Source: Treponema sp. (lineage in GTDB: Bacteria > Spirochaetota > Spirochaetia > Treponematales > Treponemataceae). From it: DNA of 7,762 nt. Location: positions 1-7,762 of the forward strand of contig JAGADS010000157.1 in assembly GCA_017613485.1 (NCBI GenBank). Direction: 5' to 3'. The position numbers were made by a program, and so were the translations under genes. Each line of letters begins with the position of its first letter. Positions within the stretch are counted from its first letter, which is position 1. Below, one piece after another: positions 1 through 6,199 of this stretch. The notes under the pieces are model-generated. The model was not told the DNA's origin, made no database searches, and worked only from the letters and a program-made list of their open reading frames with translations.

Positions 1-660
1 AATAATAACGATGAAGATGATGCAATTGAACTTAAGTTTGATTCAGACTCCGATGATACACAGACAACCGGAAGTAAGAATGAAAACGGAAAAGTTGTTG
101 TAGAGCTGAATCTTTCGGAAAAATCAAATACTGAAAAGAGCGGAGATTCAAAGGCTGAAACAAAGATTGAAACAAAGGTTGCTGAAATTGATGAGGATAT
201 TGAGGAATATTCAACAGCCCAGTTCATTCAGTTAGTACATGATTTGACCAAGATGGAGAATTCTGCTGATCTTGTACCTGATTCAGTAGAAGGCATGAAG
301 GCTGATCAAAGCTATTACATCAGTGATGGTGACAATATAATCTATTTCGCTCCCTTTGGAAGCCTGCCTTATGTCTATATAAGAATCGGTGAAGATGGAA
401 TGAATTACGGTCTTGTTCTTGCAGGTCCTAATGCAAATGCATACAGATCAGTTCTCCTTTCTTCAGGAGAAACAATTGTCGGACAGAATGCTGACAATAT
501 GTTTGATAATGCAAGCATAAAGGAACTCTATGACTTCATTCGATCAGAATTCCCGGTTTCCTGCATAGTTAAGACTAAGATCCACGGTAAAGACTATAAT
601 ATTTACTGCGGCATGGACGAATACGATTCATCTCTTGATTTCAGCTTTGAAGAGAACTAA
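1..660 (+). CDS. 3' part of an unrecognised gene: acidic linker plus C-terminal domain
   Basis: The frame is open from the first base of the window to a TAA at 658-660, giving 219 codons with no start needed inside the window, so this is the C-terminal part of a longer protein. An in-frame TTG at 244 is not a convincing start, because the coding frame continues upstream without a stop and the preceding bases have no Shine-Dalgarno motif. The first 70 or so residues are low-complexity and rich in Asp, Glu, Ser, Thr and Lys, including a short ETKIETK repetition, as expected of a disordered linker. From about residue 75 the sequence looks folded, with alternating hydrophobic strands (IIYFAPFG, YVYIRIGEDG, YGLVLAG), a helix near KELYDFIRSEF, two cysteines (SCIVK, YCGMD) and an acidic tail. 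No signal peptide or membrane segment is visible in this part. I do not recognise the family. A strong terminator follows, so this is the last gene of its transcript. Confidence 0.8.
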   Translation, partial: NNNDEDDAIELKFDSDSDDTQTTGSKNENGKVVVELNLSEKSNTEKSGDSKAETKIETKVAEIDEDIEEYSTAQFIQLVHDLTKMENSADLVPDSVEGMKADQSYYISDGDNIIYFAPFGSLPYVYIRIGEDGMNYGLVLAGPNANAYRSVLLSSGETIVGQNADNMFDNASIKELYDFIRSEFPVSCIVKTKIHGKDYNIYCGMDEYDSSLDFSFEEN

Positions 661-670
661 ATAAACCAAT

Positions 671-710
671 AAACGGTTGGTCCTTATCGGGCTGACCGTT
701 TTGCTTTTTT
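671..710 (+). terminator. Rho-independent terminator after the first gene
   Basis: The arms 671-683 and 689-701 pair over 13 positions (10 Watson-Crick and 3 G-U) around a five-base loop TTATC, and a run of six T follows at 705-710. The hairpin starts 10 bases after the TAA of the plus-strand gene. On the minus-strand transcript the three G-U pairs become A-C mismatches and the downstream bases are only weakly T-rich, so it should act mainly on plus-strand transcription. The T run overlaps the stop codon of the convergent gene. Confidence 0.85.
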
Positions 711-2430
711 AAAGCAGGTTTAAAGTTAAACAGGCCCTGCCTTCTACGCCATGTAAGAATTTGTCCTGCACGTTGCCGGCATTAAGCATGAACTTGTAGG
801 AGGCATCCCCTTGTACCGTAAGCCATTTATTAAAGACATATTCACCAGAGAGCGTGAGTTTGTGGGTATATTCAACAGTTCCAGACAGACTCATATCACG
901 TGCCACCCTTACAGCATCATGAATATCTTCATAGGGTGAATTTGGATTTCCCTGATCACGATAATAACCAGAAGAAGGATAATAGTAATACCCGTTAATG
1001 CCATTTGTTTCGTTTGAATCCTTATATTCCAAAAGCCTCTCTATATAATTCTCTCCATGAGCTACAAAATTGTAAGAGAATTTTGCCTTCCATTTTCCTG
1101 GAACCTCATAGCTTGCGTTTACTGTGGCTGTCGCAGAATCCGGACCGCCCAAGGAGGCAACAAAAGTCTTGTCGTCTCCTCCAAAATGATTTATATGATT
1201 ACTTATAAAAGTGCTTTCTGGTGTATATCTTGTATAGCACCATGGTGAAACATACTGGCCCTCGGCATTGAACACCCAGCTTCCAGTTCCGTCTGTGGGA
1301 AGAGAGTAGGTCGCTCCGAACTGCCAAGCCATGCCGTTTGGAACGCTTCTTCCCTCATCCGTTGAGAGTTCCCCGAATGCCTGTATTTCATTTTGAGCAA
1401 AAAGACCATACAGCCTCAGGTTCCTGACAGGCACACATTCAAAAGTCAGACCCAGGTACTGAGAGATTCCATACTTGTTCTTATAACTTTCATCACTTCT
1501 TGCATAAATCGAATGCATGAACATAAGGGGATTTAAAAAACGCAACTCAAAATTTGAGCTGACAAGAGTTCCGTCCACAAGTCCAAGGCTTAAAAACTTA
1601 AACGGCCTTATGTTGATGTGATGCAGATAAAAATATTTATCTGTCTCAATCTGCTGAACAGAACCTGTATAGTAGATAACAGGTGAATAAAATGAAAGGC
1701 TTACATACCCGTCTGTGATAAAACGGTTGGATAGGATGACGCTGGGTAGGGTTGTATTACCGATCTGCATGCCGTTTCTTCCTATCTGAAGGTTGACAGC
1801 ACATTTTCCCATGACAGGTATCCCGATGCTTGCGTATGCGGTTTTAGGCCAGTCCCAAATACCTGCTGCCCATTGAATGTTTGTCCAGTCATTCAAGTCA
1901 GTGACATTGGAATAATTACCGAATTTATCAAAACCTGTTTCCAATGTAACATAATCACCTACAGTAAGGTAAACAGGTGCCTTGAACAGTCCGCTTTGAT
2001 TTATGTAACGGTCAAGATAATCCCATTTTCTCTCCATTTCATTTTCAGAGCGCTTAAAGACTTCTACAGAACCTCTTGCCTTGATTCCCAGCATGACAGG
2101 CTCCGCACCGAAAGACCAATATTCAGTGTCAAGATATTCAATAAGGTTGTCGTAACGTGCCTGAGAACTTGGTTTCAGGCTTTCACGGTCAATCAGCTCT
2201 ATGTACTGGATTAATTCGGCTTTTGGCAACGGTGCAGAATTCAACTGAGTAATCTGACCGCATTCCGCACATAAATCTGCAATTGTATCATAGACCCAGC
2301 CATCTGAATTTGTGAAAAAAAGCTTCTGGTCATTACACTGTGATTTTTTGTAAGCTATCTGTGAATTGGCTGTCTGTAATCCAACGAATAAAAACAACAC
2401 AGCCGTAAAAAAACAATATTTTATTTTCAT
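709..2430 (-). CDS. Wzi/capsule-assembly-like outer-membrane beta-barrel protein
   Basis: The 573-residue product starts with a classic Sec signal peptide: KIK, then a hydrophobic core CFFTAVLFLFVG, with probable cleavage after ANS at residue 23. The mature part has an N-terminal region of about 120 residues with helical stretches (near LPKAELIQYIELIDRE and ARYDNLIEYLDTEYW) and three cysteines at 32, 54 and 57. From about residue 150 to the end there are many alternating amphipathic strands rich in Tyr, Phe, Trp and Gly, typical of an outer-membrane barrel. Segments such as LQIGRNGMQIGN (214-225), INIRPFKFLSLGLVDG (272-287) and FLNPLMFMHS (298-307) recall the Wzi capsule-assembly family, whose E. 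coli member is an outer-membrane lectin that binds capsule at the cell surface. The family call is from memory of motifs; the exported barrel is firmer. The protein ends in NLL, not the usual terminal Phe or Trp. ATG at 2430 is the only plausible start: no ATG, GTG or TTG lies in frame between it and the upstream in-frame stop. It has no Shine-Dalgarno motif. Polysaccharide binding or transport is inference. Confidence 0.82.
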   Translation of the reverse strand: MKIKYCFFTAVLFLFVGLQTANSQIAYKKSQCNDQKLFFTNSDGWVYDTIADLCAECGQITQLNSAPLPKAELIQYIELIDRESLKPSSQARYDNLIEYLDTEYWSFGAEPVMLGIKARGSVEVFKRSENEMERKWDYLDRYINQSGLFKAPVYLTVGDYVTLETGFDKFGNYSNVTDLNDWTNIQWAAGIWDWPKTAYASIGIPVMGKCAVNLQIGRNGMQIGNTTLPSVILSNRFITDGYVSLSFYSPVIYYTGSVQQIETDKYFYLHHINIRPFKFLSLGLVDGTLVSSNFELRFLNPLMFMHSIYARSDESYKNKYGISQYLGLTFECVPVRNLRLYGLFAQNEIQAFGELSTDEGRSVPNGMAWQFGATYSLPTDGTGSWVFNAEGQYVSPWCYTRYTPESTFISNHINHFGGDDKTFVASLGGPDSATATVNASYEVPGKWKAKFSYNFVAHGENYIERLLEYKDSNETNGINGYYYYPSSGYYRDQGNPNSPYEDIHDAVRVARDMSLSGTVEYTHKLTLSGEYVFNKWLTVQGDASYKFMLNAGNVQDKFLHGVEGRACLTLNLL

Positions 2431-2436
2431 GCGGCT

Positions 2437-2465
2437 ATGATATGAAAGAGATTCTAAATTGTCAA
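2437..2465 (-). promoter_or_regulatory. Near-consensus sigma-70 promoter giving a predicted leaderless mRNA
   Basis: Read on the minus strand, a perfect -35 TTGACA (2465-2460) is followed by a 17-base spacer and a -10 TATCAT (2442-2437, five of six consensus bases). Only six bases (AGCCGC) separate the -10 from the ATG of the barrel gene at 2430, so a normal start distance of about seven bases puts +1 on the A of the ATG. The upstream bases contain no purine-rich ribosome binding site, which fits a leaderless transcript. The promoter lies in the 54-bp gap after the small upstream gene. Confidence 0.7.
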
Positions 2466-2484
2466 GAGTAAATTATATGCCTAA

Positions 2485-2748
2485 TCAGCTTGCGGCAAAG
2501 GCATCGGCTGCTTTCTGCACGTCGGCAAGAGATGCATATTTTCCTGCCATGATATCTTTAGCGGTTGAAGCACACCATGCAGTGTATTCACCTGAACCGT
2601 TTTTACTTCCAGCGTCAACGGCATTTTCAAGATAATCAGCAACAGATGCAGTCAAATCACCGCCATGAATAGCCATGAATCCGGCAAACGTGTCAGCAGT
2701 ATTTCCTGCCTTAATATTCAAAAATGTCTTAACAGCTGCTTCGTCCAT
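2485..2748 (-). CDS. Small Ala-rich acidic protein of unknown function (87 aa)
   Basis: The frame runs from ATG at 2748 to TGA at 2487-2485. A good Shine-Dalgarno motif, GAGG followed by eight bases (ATTGAATT), precedes the ATG, and an extended -10 promoter lies further upstream, so I take it as a real gene. The product is small, net acidic and rich in Ala, Asp and Gly. It has no signal peptide, membrane segment or zinc motif, and a single cysteine (TAWCAST). Helices are likely at residues 3-13, 31-45 (TASVADYLENAVDAG) and 58-86 (CASTAKDIMAG and SLADVQKAADAFAA), suggesting a small cytoplasmic helical bundle. I do not recognise a family. The next gene on the same strand starts 54 bases downstream with its own promoter, and no clear terminator separates the two, so read-through into it is possible. 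Confidence 0.72.
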   Translation of the reverse strand: MDEAAVKTFLNIKAGNTADTFAGFMAIHGGDLTASVADYLENAVDAGSKNGSGEYTAWCASTAKDIMAGKYASLADVQKAADAFAAS

Positions 2749-2753
2749 AATTC

Positions 2754-2761
2754 AATCCTCA
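2754..2761 (-). promoter_or_regulatory. Ribosome binding site of the 87-aa gene
   Basis: On the minus strand the sequence TGAGGATT lies just upstream of the ATG at 2748, with the GAGG core ending eight bases before it. This supports that start and contrasts with the neighbouring barrel gene, which lacks any such motif. Confidence 0.65.
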
Positions 2762-2801
2762 CATAATTCATTTTTTTGTCAAAGAATTAGATATTTTTTT
2801 T

Positions 2802-2830
2802 ATTATAACATACATGAAAAAAAAAATAAA
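2802..2830 (-). promoter_or_regulatory. Extended -10 promoter of the 87-aa gene, with a T10 tract in the spacer
   Basis: On the minus strand TGT precedes a perfect TATAAT (2807-2802), giving the extended -10 form TGnTATAAT. A weak -35 (TTTATT, 2830-2825) lies 17 bases upstream. The spacer region includes a run of ten T (plus-strand A10 at 2817-2826). The -10 is followed immediately by eight A (plus-strand T8 at 2794-2801), so transcription should start inside or at the end of that A run, about 45 bases before the ATG. Homopolymers at both places could change promoter strength or cause slippage at initiation; that part is inference. Confidence 0.65.
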
Positions 2831-2846
2831 GGTTATTTTTCCGTTT

Positions 2847-2863
2847 TGTGCTTATTTTGCACA
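2847..2863. promoter_or_regulatory. Perfect palindrome TGTGC-N7-GCACA, possible operator
   Basis: TGTGC at 2847-2851 and its exact reverse complement GCACA at 2859-2863 flank an AT-rich seven-base centre (TTATTTT). The TGTG/CACA ends resemble sites of Crp/Fnr-type regulators, although the canonical CRP site is 16 bases long and this one is 17. Its centre lies about 60 bases upstream of the predicted start of the 87-aa gene, a usual place for an activator site. A five-base arm in AT-rich DNA can arise by chance, so the call is tentative. Confidence 0.3.
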
Positions 2864-2911
2864 TGAATTCACCAGTAGATTAAATCAATGCAATATGATA
2901 AAATAATTTGA

Positions 2912-2940
2912 TTTTGCTGCATTTTATAGAGGCGGCAGAA
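2912..2940 (+). other. Stem-loop in the leader region of ileS
   Basis: Arms 2912-2920 (TTTTGCTGC) and 2932-2940 (GCGGCAGAA) pair over nine positions with two wobble pairs (T-G), around an 11-base AT-rich loop. It lies about 38 bases before the ileS ATG. No T run follows, so it is not a simple terminator. No T-box sequence is recognisable. It would be part of the mRNA only if transcription starts upstream of it; otherwise it may be a DNA operator or mean nothing. Confidence 0.35.
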
Positions 2941-2954
2941 CAATTCACATAATC

Positions 2955-2963
2955 TGTTATTAT
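2955..2963 (+). promoter_or_regulatory. Possible extended -10 promoter for ileS
   Basis: TGT followed by TATTAT (2958-2963) matches the extended -10 pattern TGnTATAAT with one mismatch, with no good -35 about 17 bases upstream. A start about seven bases downstream would fall inside the AAGGGG ribosome binding site at 2967-2972, leaving a very short leader. A promoter further upstream, for example with TATGAT at 2894-2899 as -10, is an alternative. The real ileS promoter cannot be settled from sequence alone. Confidence 0.3.
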
Positions 2964-2966
2964 ATA

Positions 2967-2972
2967 AAGGGG
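2967..2972 (+). promoter_or_regulatory. Ribosome binding site of ileS
   Basis: AAGGGG lies five bases (ATAAT) before the ATG at 2978. It fixes the start, which also agrees with the usual N-terminus of the enzyme family (about 54 residues before the HIGH-type motif). Confidence 0.7.
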
Positions 2973-2977
2973 ATAAT

Positions 2978-5900
2978 ATGTACAAACCAGTTGATCCTAA
3001 GGCTGATTTTCCTAAGCAGGAAGAAGAAATACTCAAATATTGGGCAGAAAATGATACGTTCAAGAAATCTGTCTCACAGAGGGAAGGTGCAGAGGAATAT
3101 GTTTTTTATGACGGACCGCCTTTTGCAACAGGTCTTCCTCATTTCGGACACTTTATTCCATCTACGATAAAAGACATCATTCCACGTTACCAGACCATGA
3201 AAGGCAAGAAAGTTGACCGCCGTTTCGGATGGGACTGCCACGGTCTGCCTATTGAAAACCTCATAGAAAAAGAGCTGGGACTTAACTCTAAGCACGAGAT
3301 TGAGGCTTTGGGATGCGATAAATTCAATGAGGCATGCAAGGCTTCTGTTTTGCGTTACACCTCTGAATGGCGTAAAACCATTACACGCATGGGCCGCTGG
3401 GTTGATTTTGACAATGACTACAAGACTATGAACCCGGAGTTCATGGAGTCCATCTGGTGGGTGGCAAAATCACTCTGGGACAAGGGCTTGATTTACGAGG
3501 GAAAATACATCCTGCCATATTGTCCCCGCTGTTCAACTGTTCTTTCAACACATGAGCTTGCACAGGGCTACAAAGATGTACAGGACCAGACTGTAACCGT
3601 CCGCTTTAAGGTTACAAAGGCTCCTCCTGCAATTTCTGATTCTGACATGACCAACGGAAAGACTTATTTCCTTGCATGGACAACAACTCCATGGACATTG
3701 CCTTCAAACCTTGGTCTCTGTATGGGACCTGATATTGATTATGTAAAGATACTGGATAAGGAAAGCGGTGATTACTACATTTTTGCTGAGGCACGTCTAA
3801 GCGCATATTACAAGAGCGAGGATGCCTACGATATTATCTGGCGCCATAAGGGAAAAGATTTCATAGATGCAGAGTATGAGCCGTTGTTCCCGTATTTCTC
3901 ACAGTTGAAGGATCCAAAGGCATGCGAGGAGATGAGCGGTCAAAAGTGTATTAAGGGTGCCTTCCGCATGTTCAATGCCGCCTATGTCTCCACAGAGGAC
4001 GGAACCGGTATCGTTCATATTGCGCCTGCATTTGGTGAGGAAGACCATAAGGTTTTTGCCGGAAGCGGAGTTCCTGAGGTTGAGCCTATTGATGCTGAGT
4101 GTAAGTTTACAAAGGAAGTCTCTGACTATCAGGGCCTTTTTGTAAAGGATGCAGATAAAGAGATCATGAAGCGCCTTAAGGATGAGGGAAAACTTGTAAA
4201 GCGCGATTCAATCGTCCACTCATATCCTCATTGCTGGAGATGTGGAAGCCCGCTTATTTACCGCGGTATCGGAAGCTGGTTTGTAAAGGTAGCTGATTAT
4301 CATGATGTTCTTCTCCGTGCAAACAGCAAGATTAACTGGCAACCTAACCACATCAAGGAAGGACGTTTCGGTAAATGGCTTGCAGGAGCACGTGACTGGG
4401 CAGTAAGCCGTAACCGCTACTGGGGTAACCCGATTCCTATCTGGCGTTGTGATGACCCTGACTGTAAGCATACTCTCTGTGTAGGAAGTCGTCAGGAGCT
4501 TAAGGAGCTGTCGGGAACTTATCCTGATGACCTTCACAAGCAGTTTGTCGATAAAATAACGTTCAAGTGCCCGAAATGCGGCAAGGGTACAATGCGCCGT
4601 ATCCCGGAAGTCTTTGACTGCTGGTTTGAGTCAGGCTCAATGCCTTATGCACAGGTTCACTATCCGTTTGAGAACAAGGAAAAATTTGAGGCAAACTTCC
4701 CTGCAAAATTCATATCCGAAGGCCTGGATCAGACCCGCGGATGGTTTTATACACTTACGGTTCTTGCCGCACAGCTTTTTGACAAGCCAGCCTTTGAAAA
4801 CTGTATTGTAAGCGGAATAGTCCTTGCCAGTGACGGCCGCAAGATGTCAAAATCTCTCCGCAATTACACAGACCCTGCAGAGGCAATTGACAAATTCGGA
4901 GCAGATGCAATACGTCTTTTCCTTATGCATTCAGCAGTTGTCAAGGCAGATGAGATCCGTTACTCAGATGATTCTGTGCGTGACATCATAAAGAGCATTA
5001 TTCTTCCGCTCTGGAACAGCTACAGTTTCTTTGTCCAATATGCCAATATCGACGGAATCACATGTACTGGACATGAGTTTGACTCAAAGTTGCCGGATAA
5101 TCCTCTTGACCGCTGGATTCTGTCCGTTGCACAGAAAATGGTAAAGGATGTTACAGAGGCACTTGACAATTACGATCTTTCTGCAGCAATTGACCCGTGG
5201 CTTTCATTCATTGACCAGATAAACAACTGGTATATACGCCGCAACCGCCGCCGTTTCTGGAAATCAGGATCAGACAATGACAAGCTTGAGGCATACGGAG
5301 CACTTTACTCTGCGTTAAAGACATTTACGCTTACAGCATCCCCGTTCATTCCATTCCTTACGGAGACAATGTGGCTTAACCTAAAGACTTCTGAGGACAA
5401 GGAATCTGTACACCTTATGGATTATCCTGTCTATGACGAGCGTTTCCGTGATGAGCAGCTTGAATTCCAGATGGCAACAGTTCAACAGGCAGTGTCAATG
5501 GGAAGAAGCCTTAGAAATCAGTTCAACATCAAGAACAGGCAGCCTCTTGCATCTGTAGCGCTTGTAACACGCAATGCAGACGAAAAGAAAGTCCTTCAGG
5601 ATATGGAGGATACAATCGCCGAGGAACTTAACGTAAAGAAGGTTATTTTCCACGAAAGAGAGGATGAGCTGGTTGAATACAAGGCAAAGGCAAATTTCCG
5701 CGTGCTTGGAAAACAGCTTGGTCCGAAGATGAAGCTTGCCGCCGGTGAGATTGAAAAGCTTTCAAATGAGCAGATAGCCGCAATTCTTGACGGACAGAAG
5801 CTTTCTATTTCTGTTCAGGATCAGGATGTTGACCTTACTTCGGAGAATGTAATCGTTGAGCGTTTTGAGAAAGAGGACCTCAAGGTTATAAATGAAGGAA

Positions 5901-6196
5901 CACTTACAGTGGGACTTGACACAAAGATTTCTGATGACCTTAAGAGAGAAGGTTATGCAAGGGATCTTGTTCGTGGCATTCAGAATTCACGAAAGGAAAG
6001 CGGACTTGAAATCACTGACCGCATAAGCCTTTCTGTCAGCGGTGATGATGAGCTTAAAGCAGCCTTTGAGCAGTTCCATGACTTTGTAGCAGGCGAGACA
6101 CTGTCTACTTCCGCAAAATGGGTTGATTCCATCGACGGAGGTTTCACAGCGGATGCAGATGACAGGACATGGTCATTCAAATTTGAAAAGGTTTGA
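2978..6196 (+). CDS. ileS: Isoleucyl-tRNA synthetase, type 2 (eukaryote-like)
   Basis: This cytoplasmic class Ia enzyme joins isoleucine to tRNA-Ile using ATP and edits mischarged valine. The 1072-residue protein is full length. The Rossmann core carries the HIGH motif as HFGH (55-58, within GPPFATGLPHFGH) and KMSKS at 622-626. The CP1 editing domain shows TTTPWTLPSN (235-244) and GTGIVHIAPAFGEED (342-356) with the conserved Asp at 356, so editing should be intact. Four cysteines, CPRC (182-185) and CWRC (419-422), can form one zinc site; C491/C496 and CPKC (531-534) can form a second, as known for the Thermus enzyme. The anticodon-binding helical domain spans roughly 700-860 (DRWILS, NNWYIRRNRRRFW), followed by the C-terminal domain ending near REGYARDLVRGIQNSRK. 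There is no C-terminal Cys4 zinc motif, and GPPFATGLPHFGH matches the type 2 branch, which is generally less sensitive to mupirocin. It heads a tight plus-strand run: the next ATG is 3 bases after its stop. Confidence 0.97.
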   Translation: MYKPVDPKADFPKQEEEILKYWAENDTFKKSVSQREGAEEYVFYDGPPFATGLPHFGHFIPSTIKDIIPRYQTMKGKKVDRRFGWDCHGLPIENLIEKELGLNSKHEIEALGCDKFNEACKASVLRYTSEWRKTITRMGRWVDFDNDYKTMNPEFMESIWWVAKSLWDKGLIYEGKYILPYCPRCSTVLSTHELAQGYKDVQDQTVTVRFKVTKAPPAISDSDMTNGKTYFLAWTTTPWTLPSNLGLCMGPDIDYVKILDKESGDYYIFAEARLSAYYKSEDAYDIIWRHKGKDFIDAEYEPLFPYFSQLKDPKACEEMSGQKCIKGAFRMFNAAYVSTEDGTGIVHIAPAFGEEDHKVFAGSGVPEVEPIDAECKFTKEVSDYQGLFVKDADKEIMKRLKDEGKLVKRDSIVHSYPHCWRCGSPLIYRGIGSWFVKVADYHDVLLRANSKINWQPNHIKEGRFGKWLAGARDWAVSRNRYWGNPIPIWRCDDPDCKHTLCVGSRQELKELSGTYPDDLHKQFVDKITFKCPKCGKGTMRRIPEVFDCWFESGSMPYAQVHYPFENKEKFEANFPAKFISEGLDQTRGWFYTLTVLAAQLFDKPAFENCIVSGIVLASDGRKMSKSLRNYTDPAEAIDKFGADAIRLFLMHSAVVKADEIRYSDDSVRDIIKSIILPLWNSYSFFVQYANIDGITCTGHEFDSKLPDNPLDRWILSVAQKMVKDVTEALDNYDLSAAIDPWLSFIDQINNWYIRRNRRRFWKSGSDNDKLEAYGALYSALKTFTLTASPFIPFLTETMWLNLKTSEDKESVHLMDYPVYDERFRDEQLEFQMATVQQAVSMGRSLRNQFNIKNRQPLASVALVTRNADEKKVLQDMEDTIAEELNVKKVIFHEREDELVEYKAKANFRVLGKQLGPKMKLAAGEIEKLSNEQIAAILDGQKLSISVQDQDVDLTSENVIVERFEKEDLKVINEGTLTVGLDTKISDDLKREGYARDLVRGIQNSRKESGLEITDRISLSVSGDDELKAAFEQFHDFVAGETLSTSAKWVDSIDGGFTADADDRTWSFKFEKV

Positions 6197-6199
6197 TTT

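Noticed and set aside
157..177. GAAACAAAG direct repeat with 12-base period
   Set aside because: Only two copies within a low-complexity coding linker; it is explained by the ETKIETK protein repetition.
244..660. A stand-alone gene starting at TTG 244
   Set aside because: The same frame is open and protein-like from base 1, and no ribosome binding site precedes 244; it is the interior of a longer gene.
1873..2214. 113-codon plus-strand frame
   Set aside because: It lies fully antisense to the barrel gene, whose signal peptide and strand pattern are clear. It lacks a ribosome binding site and a protein-like composition.
2777..2782. TTGACA on the minus strand as a second -35 for the 87-aa gene
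   Set aside because: No -10-like hexamer lies about 17 bases downstream; that place holds the ribosome binding site.
2675..2866. 63-codon plus-strand frame in the divergent spacer
   Set aside because: It overlaps the 87-aa gene antisense and the AT-rich promoter region, and its translation is Phe-rich low-complexity sequence.
2864..2977. T-box leader upstream of ileS
   Set aside because: No T-box consensus or terminator/antiterminator pair is visible; only a simple stem-loop is present.
2869..3063. 64-codon minus-strand frame over the ileS start
   Set aside because: It overlaps the ileS start, leader and ribosome binding site antisense, with no supporting signal.
4220..4537. 105-codon minus-strand frame
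   Set aside because: It is antisense inside the conserved catalytic and zinc region of ileS; it is a shadow frame.
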